DNA from: Megasphaera sp. MJR8396C
Lineage (GTDB): Bacteria; Bacillota; Negativicutes; Veillonellales; Megasphaeraceae
Direction of reading: 5' to 3'
DNA: 49,628 bases
NCBI RefSeq assembly: GCF_001546855.1
Contig: NZ_KQ958161.1
Location: forward strand, 1-49,628
Shown: positions 24,498 through 32,383 of the stretch, piece by piece
How positions within the stretch are numbered: the stretch's first letter is position 1
Layout: the number at the start of each line of letters is the position of its first letter
Notes under the pieces: model-generated
What the model was told of the DNA's origin: nothing
Database searches by the model: none
What the model saw: only the letters and a program-made list of their open reading frames with translations
Translations under genes and position numbers: made by a program

Positions 24498-25127
24498 ATG
24501 TTCAGTATCAGCAACAAACACGAAGAATTCTTCGATTATCTCGTAGCAAACGCCCAAAATTTCCATCGCGGTGCTGTCATTGCCAACGAAGTTATGCAAG
24601 ACGTTTCCACGATTTCCCTTCATTTAAAAGAAATCGTAAAATTAGAACATGAGTCATCAAAAACCAACCAAGATATCATCTTCAAGTTATCCCGCGTTTT
24701 CATTACGCCCATCGACCGCGAAGATTTCTATAAATTAACCTGTCAGCTCGAAAACAGCATCGACTCCCTGCAGGGCGCTTTAATGCGTACCAGCATGTAC
24801 CACGTTACCTCCGCTCCGGAAGCCGCCGTGGCCATGACCGAACAGCTCGTCCTCATGGGGGAAGAAATGAATAATATTTTTGAGCTCTTAAAGGACATTG
24901 ACCGCAACCAAGCCAACCTCATGCGGCATGCCGAACGCTTAAACCGCCTGGAATCAGAAATCGACCATCTTTACCGCCAGGAAATTTCCCGCTTATTCAG
25001 CGGCGAAGAAAAGGACCTGCTCAATGTCATCCGCTGGAAAGACATCCTGGGGACGCTGGAAGAAGCATCAGACAACGTCGAAACCCTGGCAAATACTGTT
25101 AAAGAGGTGACCATGAAGTATGCTTGA
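24498..25127 (+). CDS. DUF47 family protein, PiT accessory
   Basis: A 209-aa all-helical PhoU-like protein of the DUF47 family. The helical bundle spans nearly all of it, with ISLHLKEIVKLEHESSKTNQDI near 34-55 and FITPIDREDFYKLTCQLENSIDSL near 72-95 (read in pieces) as the typical DUF47 pattern. These proteins are encoded next to PiT phosphate transporters and help or restrain them. The start ATG follows AGGAGG, and the end overlaps the pit gene by 8 bp, giving translational coupling. A TATAAT at 24462-24467 lies upstream; the -35 is weak. Confidence 0.9.
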   Translation: MFSISNKHEEFFDYLVANAQNFHRGAVIANEVMQDVSTISLHLKEIVKLEHESSKTNQDIIFKLSRVFITPIDREDFYKLTCQLENSIDSLQGALMRTSMYHVTSAPEAAVAMTEQLVLMGEEMNNIFELLKDIDRNQANLMRHAERLNRLESEIDHLYRQEISRLFSGEEKDLLNVIRWKDILGTLEEASDNVETLANTVKEVTMKYA

Positions 25128-26115
25128 TACGTCGCTCATCATCATGGTCGTCATCTTGGCCCTCGTATTTGACTTTATCAACGGGTTCCACGATACGGCC
25201 AATGCCATTGCTACCTGCGTATCGACACGCGCCATCCGGCCCGGCGTCGCCATCGTCGGCACGGCCATCTTAAACTTCCTCGGCGCCATGATTTCCACCG
25301 GTGTCGCTAAGACTATCGGCGGCGACATCGTCGTTTCACCGACCTTGATCAATGAAATGATCATCATTGCCGGCCTCGTAGGCGCCATCGTCTGGAACCT
25401 CCTGACCTGGTGGGTCGGCATGCCGTCCAGCTCATCTCACGCTCTCATCGGCGGAATGATCGGTGCCATCCTCGTGTCTGCCGGCGCAGCAGCCCTCAAC
25501 GGCTGGGGGATCATAAAAATCGTCTTGTCCCTCATCATCTCTCCGATTTCAGCTATCATTACAGGTTTCATCATCATGAAGATCATCTTCATGGTCTGCC
25601 ATTCTTTTAAACCGGCCAAAGTAAACTTAGTTGCCAACCGGCTGCAAGTCGTATCCGCAGCCCTGATGGCCTTTTCTCACGGTTCCAATGACGCCCAGAA
25701 ATCGATGGGTATCATCACCCTGGCCCTGGTTTCCGGCGGTTTCATCACCAGCCTGGAAGTACCGGACTTGGTAAAATTCCTCTGCGCCCTGGCCATGGCT
25801 TTGGGAACGAGTGTCGGCGGTTGGAAAATCATCCGCACCGTCGGCGGCAAAATCTTTAAAATGCACCCCGTTCACGGCTTTGCAGCTGATTTAAACTCGG
25901 CCGTCGTCATCTTTTCGGCAACCTTGCTGCACCTACCCGTATCGACGACACACGTCGTTTCCGGCTCCATCATGGGTGTCGGTTCGGCCCAGCGCGTCAA
26001 AGCCGTTCACTGGAGCGTTGCCCGTCAGATGGTCACGGCCTGGGTCATGACCATCCCCTGCACGGCTATCATGGGTGCCTTATCATACTTTATCCTGCAG
26101 CACCTGTTCTTCTAA
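25120..26115 (+). CDS. pit: PiT family inorganic phosphate transporter
   Basis: A 331-aa membrane protein that imports inorganic phosphate (as metal-phosphate or sodium/proton symport). Both halves of the inverted family repeat are visible: FDFINGFHDTANAIAT at residues about 16-31 and AFSHGSNDAQKSMGI at about 183-197, each with the G-x-x-N/D-A signature. Further typical segments are PSSSSHALIGG near 101-111 and LPVSTTHVVSG near 269-279. It has about ten hydrophobic helices and the usual length for the short PiT type. It overlaps the DUF47 gene and forms a two-gene operon. Confidence 0.94.
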   Translation: MLDTSLIIMVVILALVFDFINGFHDTANAIATCVSTRAIRPGVAIVGTAILNFLGAMISTGVAKTIGGDIVVSPTLINEMIIIAGLVGAIVWNLLTWWVGMPSSSSHALIGGMIGAILVSAGAAALNGWGIIKIVLSLIISPISAIITGFIIMKIIFMVCHSFKPAKVNLVANRLQVVSAALMAFSHGSNDAQKSMGIITLALVSGGFITSLEVPDLVKFLCALAMALGTSVGGWKIIRTVGGKIFKMHPVHGFAADLNSAVVIFSATLLHLPVSTTHVVSGSIMGVGSAQRVKAVHWSVARQMVTAWVMTIPCTAIMGALSYFILQHLFF

Positions 26116-26130
26116 ACACGCTTATCGTCT

Positions 26131-27144
26131 TTATTTTATAACTTGAATCCGGTCTTTTACGTCCCGTTCGATTTTTTCCCGATGCGGGGCGGCATAAAGG
26201 CCGGGCATCCCACCCGTATGAAGTAAGATGACCTGGCGGCCCAATTTGATTTTCTTTTCTTTAATCATCGACAGGACGCCGGCAAACATCTTCCCCGTAT
26301 AGCAGGGATCGAGCAAAATGCCTTCATGACGGGCCATGGTGTAAATGGCTTCCCGGATCCTCGGTTCTGGTTCATTGTAGCCTTTACCGATATAGCCGGT
26401 TTCGACATGGAAATCACCGTCAAAATTAAATCCGTATTCTTCCTTGGCCTGCGTAAAGTAGGCCTTTAATTTTTCCATATCAAAGGGCATGATGGCAATG
26501 CCGATCAGTTTTAAGTCCGATTCGATGGATTTTAAGCCGCAGTATAACCCGAGATAGGTCCCCATACTGCCGACGGGAACATAAACCGTCGCTCCGCTGA
26601 TCTGCTGCTCCTTGGCCTGGGCATCGAGTTCACGAGCGCAGTCCATATAGCCGAGAAGCCCCGTCGTATCACTGCCGCCCATGGGAATGAAGTAAACTTG
26701 TTCACCTTTCTTTACTTCGTCTGCGATAACCTTCTTGGCCGCTTCTTCCAATTGAACATCCTTGTCGCGGCCATCGTCACGCTTCAAGACGACGCGAGCG
26801 CCAAAGATACCGTCCAGGAACAAGTTGCCGCTCAATTCAGCCTCCGGTTCTCCGACAGTGACAATGATGCAGTTCAGTCCGAACTTGGCCGCAATGGCCG
26901 CCGTCAGTCGTCCGTGATTGGTCTGAGGAGCGCCGACGGTGACGATGGTCGTCGCCTGCGCATTCAGAGCTTCGATCATCAAATATTCTAATTTGCGCAG
27001 CTTGTTGCCACCGCCGCCAAAGGGCGTTAAATCATCGCGTTTGATGTATATTTCTCGGAATAACTCCTGCGACAATCCAGATAAATACTGGAGAGGCGTC
27101 GGGGCTGTGTCTAATAGGGAAAGTTTTGGTTTTATCGGTTTCAT
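26131..27144 (-). CDS. dcyD: D-cysteine desulfhydrase / ACC deaminase family PLP enzyme
   Basis: A 337-aa fold-type II PLP enzyme. IKRDDLTPFGGGGNKLRKLEYL near 34-55 contains the Schiff-base Lys48, and GAPQTNHGRLTAAIAAKFGL near 75-94 the phosphate and substrate site. The C-terminal LHTGGMPGLYA is typical. The family includes D-cysteine desulfhydrase (D-cysteine to pyruvate, H2S and ammonia) and ACC deaminase; sequence alone does not separate them, but bacterial genes of this length without plant association are usually DcyD. ATG at 27144 has AAGGAGGT upstream; the 13-residue extension to 27183 lacks support. It follows the GGT-like gene by 68 bp and probably shares its transcript. Confidence 0.82.
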   Translation of the reverse strand: MKPIKPKLSLLDTAPTPLQYLSGLSQELFREIYIKRDDLTPFGGGGNKLRKLEYLMIEALNAQATTIVTVGAPQTNHGRLTAAIAAKFGLNCIIVTVGEPEAELSGNLFLDGIFGARVVLKRDDGRDKDVQLEEAAKKVIADEVKKGEQVYFIPMGGSDTTGLLGYMDCARELDAQAKEQQISGATVYVPVGSMGTYLGLYCGLKSIESDLKLIGIAIMPFDMEKLKAYFTQAKEEYGFNFDGDFHVETGYIGKGYNEPEPRIREAIYTMARHEGILLDPCYTGKMFAGVLSMIKEKKIKLGRQVILLHTGGMPGLYAAPHREKIERDVKDRIQVIK

Positions 27145-27212
27145 TGGGGAATGTACCTCCTTTTGTTTTCTCCATCCTATCATATTTTAGAGGAGAAGAA
27201 AAGAAGACCGAT

Positions 27213-28823
27213 TTACCAGGCGGCCACGGTACCATCGGCCCGAGGCTCCGTTCCGCCCATGAGAATGCCGGCCTCACTGCGCCAAATGATCTGCCCTCGG
27301 CCATAGGTCTGGATATCGCCTTTGACGACGACATCATGGCCTCGCAACCGCAGGCCGTACACGATGTCTTGAGGCATTTCCGGCTCGACTTCAATGATCT
27401 TACCGCCCATCCACTGCCAGCGCGGCGCATCGAGGGCAGCCTGAGGGTTGAGATGGTAGTCGATGGTATTCAAAAGGACTTGCAGTTGTCCCTGGGGCTG
27501 CATGAAGGCCCCCATGACGCCGAACGGTCCGACGGCCTTCCCATCTTTCGTCAAAAAGCCGGGAATGATGGTGTGATACGACTTTTTTCTCGGGCCCAGA
27601 CAGTTATCGCTGGCCTTATCCATCGAAAAATTATGACCTCTGTCGTTAAGAGCGATGCCCCGTCCCGGAATGACGATGCCCGAGCCGAAACCGTTATAAT
27701 TACTTTGAATGAAGGACACCATGTTTCCGTCACCGTCAGCCGTGCACAAGTAAACGGTACCGCCGGAGTTTACATCGATGGGTTCTGGCATCCGTGCCTG
27801 ATCTCGAATGGCCCTTCGACGCCCTTCGGCATAGGATTCGGACAGCCAATCAGAAACAGACGTCTTCATGAATCGCGGATCGGCAATGTACTTTTTCCCG
27901 TCGACAAAGGCCAACTTCATGGCTTCAATCTGGCGATGAATCGATTCGACATCGTCCCGTTGTTTATCAAACGTAAAGCCCTTTACAATATTGAGCGCCA
28001 TGAGGACGACTAAGCCGTGCCCGTTGGGTGGGATCTCCCAGACATCATAGCCGCGGTAAGCGGTGTGTATCGGATCGACCCATTGCGGGCGGTACTCCGA
28101 TAAGTCCCCAGCACGAAGGAGGCCGCCAGTTTTCACGGACCAGTCAATGATAGCCTCAGCCAGTTCGCCTTCATAGAGAGACTGGCAATGACTGTCGCGC
28201 AGGAGCTCCAAAGAATTGGCAAGATCCGGTAAGGTCAGGATATCTCCCGCCATAGGAGCCTGGCCATGGGGAAAGAAAGTATCGAACAAGGGCTGGAAAA
28301 GAGGGTTATCCCGATATGCCTGAAAAACGTCGGCACTATAAGCCAACATGGCCGCCAAGTTAGGCATGACGACATAGCCCTCCCGGGCGTAGGAAATAGC
28401 CGGCTCAAACAACTCATTAAACGGAAGTTTACCAAAGCGGCGGTGCACTTCAGCCCAGGTGGCTGGAGCTCCGGGCACCATGACCGGATACCAACCGCGC
28501 AGCGGCATTTCTTTATACCCTTCGGATACCAACCGTTCCCGCGTCAAAGCAGCCGGAGACCAGCCACTGCCATTGATGCCATGAAGTTTCCCATCCATCC
28601 AAATGAGAGCAAAGGCATCACTTCCCAAACCATTACTAGTCGGTTCAAGAACAGTCAGACAAATGGCGGTAGCCAATGCCGCATCGACAGCATTTCCGCC
28701 ATGTTTCAACATATCGAGACCGGCCTGGGCGGCCAGATGTTGGGACGTACATACCATGCCCCGCCTACTGTAAACGACTTCTCGGCGAGAGGCATAAGGG
28801 TAAACACTACCATCAATATTCAT
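27213..28823 (-). CDS. Gamma-glutamyltransferase-like Ntn-hydrolase (YwrD type)
   Basis: A 536-aa Ntn hydrolase expected to cleave itself before a threonine. The family start GMVCTSQHLAAQAGLDMLKHGGNAVDAA (read in two parts, 22-49) is clear. The likely nucleophile is Thr356 in VNSGGTVYLC. The usual PLSSM and SPGGS oxyanion and donor-binding segments are replaced by KKSYHTIIP and GAFMQPQ, which marks the GGT-like/acylase branch (B. subtilis YwrD) rather than classic glutathione GGT. No signal peptide is visible, so it would be cytoplasmic, also unusual for GGT. It is followed by the D-cysteine desulfhydrase gene, hinting at a shared sulfur-amino-acid substrate. Confidence 0.85.
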   Translation of the reverse strand: MNIDGSVYPYASRREVVYSRRGMVCTSQHLAAQAGLDMLKHGGNAVDAALATAICLTVLEPTSNGLGSDAFALIWMDGKLHGINGSGWSPAALTRERLVSEGYKEMPLRGWYPVMVPGAPATWAEVHRRFGKLPFNELFEPAISYAREGYVVMPNLAAMLAYSADVFQAYRDNPLFQPLFDTFFPHGQAPMAGDILTLPDLANSLELLRDSHCQSLYEGELAEAIIDWSVKTGGLLRAGDLSEYRPQWVDPIHTAYRGYDVWEIPPNGHGLVVLMALNIVKGFTFDKQRDDVESIHRQIEAMKLAFVDGKKYIADPRFMKTSVSDWLSESYAEGRRRAIRDQARMPEPIDVNSGGTVYLCTADGDGNMVSFIQSNYNGFGSGIVIPGRGIALNDRGHNFSMDKASDNCLGPRKKSYHTIIPGFLTKDGKAVGPFGVMGAFMQPQGQLQVLLNTIDYHLNPQAALDAPRWQWMGGKIIEVEPEMPQDIVYGLRLRGHDVVVKGDIQTYGRGQIIWRSEAGILMGGTEPRADGTVAAW

Positions 28824-28912
28824 AGAACCTTGCTCCTTTTCTGAAAAATACTAAGTCGAAACTCGTCTAAAGAAAGAGTTCGACAAAATTCAGACAAATC
28901 CTTGTAGACACC

Positions 28913-28941
28913 TTCACGAACGGCTTTTTTCTCGTTATAAT
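28913..28941 (+). promoter_or_regulatory. Probable promoter of the lipid kinase-guanine deaminase operon
   Basis: TATAAT (28936-28941) with TTCACG (28913-28918) 17 bp upstream. The -35 matches consensus at four of six positions. The start codon follows at 28997. Confidence 0.5.
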
Positions 28942-28996
28942 AGTAATTGCATCATCCATTTTGAGATGAATTTACAAGGTAAGGAGTAGAAGCAAG

Positions 28997-29887
28997 TTGA
29001 AACGGTGTATGTTAATCATCAACCCTACGGCAGGGCGTGAGAGAGCAAAATACCACAAAGAAAATTTAAGACGCCAGTTGGAGAACATGTTCGACGACGT
29101 GGAATTACGAGAAACAGAGAAGGCCGGCGACGCCACCCTATGGGCTAAAGAAGCAGCCCTCATCGGATTCGACGCCGTCTTTTCCATGGGCGGCGACGGG
29201 ACCCTCAACGAAACGATAAATGGACTGGCCCAGGCCAATAAACCCATCGACTTCGGATTCATTCCACTGGGAACCATCAACGACCTGGCCCGGGCTTTAA
29301 ACATCCCCTTGCACCCGGAAGTAGCCATCGATATGCTGCCCCGCTGCAAGACCGTCAAAGTCGACATTGCCAAGGCCAATGACCGCTACTTCATCAATAC
29401 CATTGCCACGGGCATCATGCCTGAAGCCGTCGGCCACGTATCCATTGAGCAGAAGACGCGCCTCGGCCCTTTGGCATATTTTTTGACTGGCATCAAGGCC
29501 ATGCAGGCCCATGAAACGTCTTTATTTAAAATCACGACGCCGGAAGGGTCCTCCATCTACCGGTCGCCCCTCATCGTCGCCATGCTGACCAACTCCGTCG
29601 GCAGTTTCCGCAATCTGGCCCCTCAGGCGCGAGTCGACGACGGAAAAATCTGGTTGGGCATCTTTAAAGATTTCAACTACTTAGACTTGCTCAAAGTCAT
29701 TCCGGAGTTTTTATCCGGCCAACCGTTGACTTCAGAATTGATGACCTTAAAAGCATTGGAGGAAGTCCGCATTGAACTCGTCGGGGATCATCCCCTTTCG
29801 ACCAATATGGACGGCGATTCGGGCCCTGCTTTCCCCCTCGATATCAAGGTTCTTCCGTCCTTCTTATCGGTCTATGTTCCGGAGTAA
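28997..29887 (+). CDS. Diacylglycerol kinase family lipid kinase (YegS/BmrU/DagB-like)
   Basis: A 296-aa cytoplasmic or peripheral lipid kinase. IINPTAGRERA near 6-16 and SMGGDGTLNETINGLAQ near 62-78 are the nucleotide-binding motifs of the DAGK catalytic domain; GFIPLGTINDLARALNIP near 90-107 is the second conserved block, and the C-terminal NMDGDSGP motif completes the family pattern. It phosphorylates diacylglycerol or a similar lipid with ATP, recycling lipid turnover products. A TTG at 28997 with AAGGAG at good distance is the likely start; ATG at 29009 is the alternative. Operon with guanine deaminase 21 bp downstream, though the functions are unrelated. Confidence 0.9.
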   Translation: MKRCMLIINPTAGRERAKYHKENLRRQLENMFDDVELRETEKAGDATLWAKEAALIGFDAVFSMGGDGTLNETINGLAQANKPIDFGFIPLGTINDLARALNIPLHPEVAIDMLPRCKTVKVDIAKANDRYFINTIATGIMPEAVGHVSIEQKTRLGPLAYFLTGIKAMQAHETSLFKITTPEGSSIYRSPLIVAMLTNSVGSFRNLAPQARVDDGKIWLGIFKDFNYLDLLKVIPEFLSGQPLTSELMTLKALEEVRIELVGDHPLSTNMDGDSGPAFPLDIKVLPSFLSVYVPE

Positions 29888-29908
29888 ACAAGTATAAAAG
29901 GAGTTTAC

Positions 29909-31159
29909 ATGTTTTTAAAAGGCAATTTTCTTTATACCCCATCGCAAACAGAATTCATCATCCTTGAAAAGCAGTATATTCAAATCGAAGACGGCAAGGT
30001 CCTGGGATTTTTCCAAGATCTGCCGGCGAATACAGCCTCTTCTGACGTCGTCGATTACGGAGACGACATCATCATCCCAGCCTTCACCGACCTCCATATC
30101 CATGCGCCGCAATACATCAACCGCGGCCTTGGCTTCGATGAAGAGCTCCTGCCCTGGTTAGAAAACTACACCTTCCCGACGGAAGGGCGCTTTTCCGATA
30201 CGGACTTTGCCACCCGCGTTTACCGGGTCTTCCTGTCGCGTTTAAAAGCCGAAGGCACCCTGTGTTTTTCGGCCTTCGCCACCATTCATAAAGATGCCAC
30301 TTGGCAGCTCATGAAAATCGCTGAAGACATGGGCTTAAAAGGCTACGTCGGCAAAGTAAACATGGATCGAAACAGCCCGGACTATCTCTTAGAAGATACG
30401 GAACGGTCTCTGGCCGATACGGAAGAACTCGTCCTCCGCAGCCGCGAAGAATTGGATCGAATTCGCTTCATCGCGACGCCGCGCTTCGTCCCATCGACGA
30501 CAGAAAAACTGATGACCGGTCTCGGCCGTCTCTGCGAAACATACGACCTTCCCGTCCAATCCCACTTGTCCGAAAACCGTCATGAAGTCGAATGGGTCCG
30601 AGAACTACACCCGAACCTTCCGTCGTATACAGCCGTTTACGATGCCTTTGGCCTCCTGCGGCCTCATAAGACCTTGATGGCCCATGCTATCTATCTGTCT
30701 GACGAAGAAAAACGTTTACTCAAAGAAAAAGACGTTTACCTGACCCACTGCGCCCAATCCAATGCCAATCTCACCAGCGGCATCATGCCCCTTCGCGAAA
30801 ATCTAACCAAGGGCTTAACCTGTACCATCGCCAGTGACGTCGCCGCCGGCCATACGCCGGCCATGAACAAGCAAATCGCCTTGACCATCGAAATATCGAA
30901 GCTTTACTCCCTGAATCATCCGACAGAAAAAGCCCTCACCATCGGTGAAGGCTTGTATTTGGCCACCAAAGGCCCCGGACGTTTTTATGGGAACGTCGGC
31001 AGTTTCGAAAAGGGCTATGACTTCGACGCCTTAGTCATCCATATGGACGACTCCATTGAAGGGCTGGAACGGACGCCCTCTGAAAAGCTGCAGCAGTTCA
31101 TATACGACGGCGACGACCGCAACATCATCGCCCGTTATGTAAACGGCAATAAAATTTAA
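29909..31159 (+). CDS. guaD: Guanine deaminase
   Basis: A 416-aa amidohydrolase that converts guanine to xanthine and ammonia. Zinc ligands of the barrel are in DLHIHAPQY (His63, His65), QSHLSEN (His near 215), MAHAIYL (His near 250) and TIASDVAAGH (Asp near 310). The segments NRGLGFDEELLPWLENYTFPTE near 71-92 (read in two parts) and HCAQSNANLTSG near 284-295 are typical of guanine deaminases rather than of chlorohydrolases. It provides xanthine, the substrate for Xpt at 36302, and fits with the purine permease at 22940. Ends before a bidirectional terminator. Confidence 0.92.
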   Translation: MFLKGNFLYTPSQTEFIILEKQYIQIEDGKVLGFFQDLPANTASSDVVDYGDDIIIPAFTDLHIHAPQYINRGLGFDEELLPWLENYTFPTEGRFSDTDFATRVYRVFLSRLKAEGTLCFSAFATIHKDATWQLMKIAEDMGLKGYVGKVNMDRNSPDYLLEDTERSLADTEELVLRSREELDRIRFIATPRFVPSTTEKLMTGLGRLCETYDLPVQSHLSENRHEVEWVRELHPNLPSYTAVYDAFGLLRPHKTLMAHAIYLSDEEKRLLKEKDVYLTHCAQSNANLTSGIMPLRENLTKGLTCTIASDVAAGHTPAMNKQIALTIEISKLYSLNHPTEKALTIGEGLYLATKGPGRFYGNVGSFEKGYDFDALVIHMDDSIEGLERTPSEKLQQFIYDGDDRNIIARYVNGNKI

Positions 31160-31167
31160 GCGTAAAA

Positions 31168-31198
31168 AAAAGACTGTCGCTCAGCGACAGTCTTTTAT
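31168..31198. terminator. Bidirectional terminator between guaD and rpsR
   Basis: Perfect 13-bp arms AAAAGACTGTCGC and GCGACAGTCTTTT with a TCA loop; A and T runs on both sides allow use from both strands. guaD ends at 31159 (plus) and rpsR at 31200 (minus). Confidence 0.9.
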
Positions 31199-31199
31199 A

Positions 31200-31430
31200 T
31201 TATTCAGCCGTGTACGGCAAGAGTGCGATAGCACGTGCGCGTTTGATAGCAACAGTCAGTTTACGCTGATGTTTAGCGCAAACGCCGGAAATACGGCGCG
31301 GCAAGATTTTACCGCGTTCTGTTGTGAAACGGCGAAGCTTTGCAGTATCTTTGTAATCGATCAGTTCAGCATGATCAACGCAGAAGCTGCATACTTTTCT
31401 TCTCGGTTTTCTCGAGCGATCTCTTCTCAT
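31200..31430 (-). CDS. rpsR: 30S ribosomal protein S18
   Basis: A 76-aa basic protein of the small ribosomal subunit that binds with S6 on the platform. The typical body [22 protein letters not shown] and the C-terminal [21 protein letters not shown] (both family blocks) are present. Cysteines in KVCSFCVDH (14 and 17) and GVCAKHQ (51) make it the zinc-binding (C+) variant of S18. Third gene of rpsF-ssb-rpsR, the usual order in Firmicutes and relatives. Confidence 0.98.
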   Translation of the reverse strand: MRRDRSRKPRRKVCSFCVDHAELIDYKDTAKLRRFTTERGKILPRRISGVCAKHQRKLTVAIKRARAIALLPYTAE

Positions 31431-31475
31431 GTATAGTTTCCTCCTTCAAGAATTAGAAGGGGCGTGTCTGACCTT

Positions 31476-31919
31476 TTAGAATGGGATTTCTTCATCCGTG
31501 CTGGAGCCCATGCTGTCGAAGCCGGCGCCGGCAGCAGCCGGTTTCGGCTGCGATACATTGGCAGGCTGTGCCGGAGCAGCAGCTTGCTGATGATCGGATC
31601 CCATTGTCTGGGCAACAAAGTCGCAGACAACTTCCGTGCGATACCGTTTCTGACCATCCTGTCCGTCATAAGAACGAACAGAGATCCGGCCCTGAACGAA
31701 TACACGGCTGCCTTTGGTCAAGTTATTGCCACAGTTTTCCGCCAAATTACCCCAAGCAACACAAGGAATAAAATCAGTTAATTCCCGCGGTTCTGAACTG
31801 CCGGTCGGAACATACGACCGCGTGCAGGCAACGGTAAACATAGCGACAGCCCGTCCGGTTTTCGTGAAACGGATTTCCGGGTCTCGAGCCAGATTCCCTA
31901 ATAATTGTACTGAGTTCAT
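31476..31919 (-). CDS. ssb: Single-stranded DNA-binding protein
   Basis: A 147-aa SSB. The OB fold covers about 1-108, with MNSVQLLGNLARDPEIRFTKTG at the start (in two strands), FIPCVAWGNLAENC near 50-63 and the L45-type segment before YRTEVVCD. A disordered Pro/Gln/Ala tail leads to the acidic tip DEEIPF, which recruits replication and repair partners. It lies between rpsF and rpsR, so this is the replicative SSB expressed with the ribosomal operon. Confidence 0.97.
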   Translation of the reverse strand: MNSVQLLGNLARDPEIRFTKTGRAVAMFTVACTRSYVPTGSSEPRELTDFIPCVAWGNLAENCGNNLTKGSRVFVQGRISVRSYDGQDGQKRYRTEVVCDFVAQTMGSDHQQAAAPAQPANVSQPKPAAAGAGFDSMGSSTDEEIPF

Positions 31920-31935
31920 ACCTTTGCGCCTCCGG

Positions 31936-32220
31936 TTATTCGTCGATCTTGACGATCAAGTGTTTCAGAATAGTATCGTGGATCTTGATGACACGGTCGA
32001 TTTCTTTGATGACTTCAGGTTCGCCTTCAAAGTTAATCAGAACGTAGTAGCCATCAGCCTGTTTCTTAACAGGGTATGCCAGATGGCGTTTCCCCCAACG
32101 ATCTACCTTTTCGATACTGCAGCCGTTCTTGGTAAGAAGGTTCGATACCAATTCAACGATGGGATCTACTTCTGCTTCTTCGACCGGTCGTGCAATAAAC
32201 ATGACTTCGTACTTGTTCAC
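31936..32220 (-). CDS. rpsF: 30S ribosomal protein S6
   Basis: A 94-aa protein with the S6 ferredoxin-like fold: YEVMFIARP at the start, WGKRHLAYPVKKQADGYYVLINFEG (two strands, about 47-71) and ILKHLIVKIDE at the end. The start is GTG at 32220, six bases after GGAGGTGATTTC; the ATG-like extension upstream to 32244 would include the ribosome site itself and is rejected. First gene of rpsF-ssb-rpsR. A promoter should lie at 32225-32320, but I cannot assign one with confidence. Confidence 0.97.
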   Translation of the reverse strand: MNKYEVMFIARPVEEAEVDPIVELVSNLLTKNGCSIEKVDRWGKRHLAYPVKKQADGYYVLINFEGEPEVIKEIDRVIKIHDTILKHLIVKIDE

Positions 32221-32322
32221 GAAATCACCTCCTCTTTTGGACATATGACCCTTCCCGCAGAAGGGTTAGGAGCTTGACACAAATCAAGCTTTTTAATTAT
32301 ATCATAAGCCTCGTAGGAATGC

Positions 32323-32369
32323 AAGAAAAAAGACAGTCTTTCTGCCCTGGAATGCAGGAAAGACTGCCT
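32323..32369 (-). terminator. Terminator of purL
   Basis: AGACAGTCTTTCTGC (32331-32345) pairs with GCAGGAAAGACTGCCT (32354-32369) with one bulge or mismatch. On the minus strand a T-rich stretch TTTTTTCTTGC follows, 15 bp beyond the purL stop. Confidence 0.8.
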
Positions 32370-32383
32370 TCATATGCCTTTAT

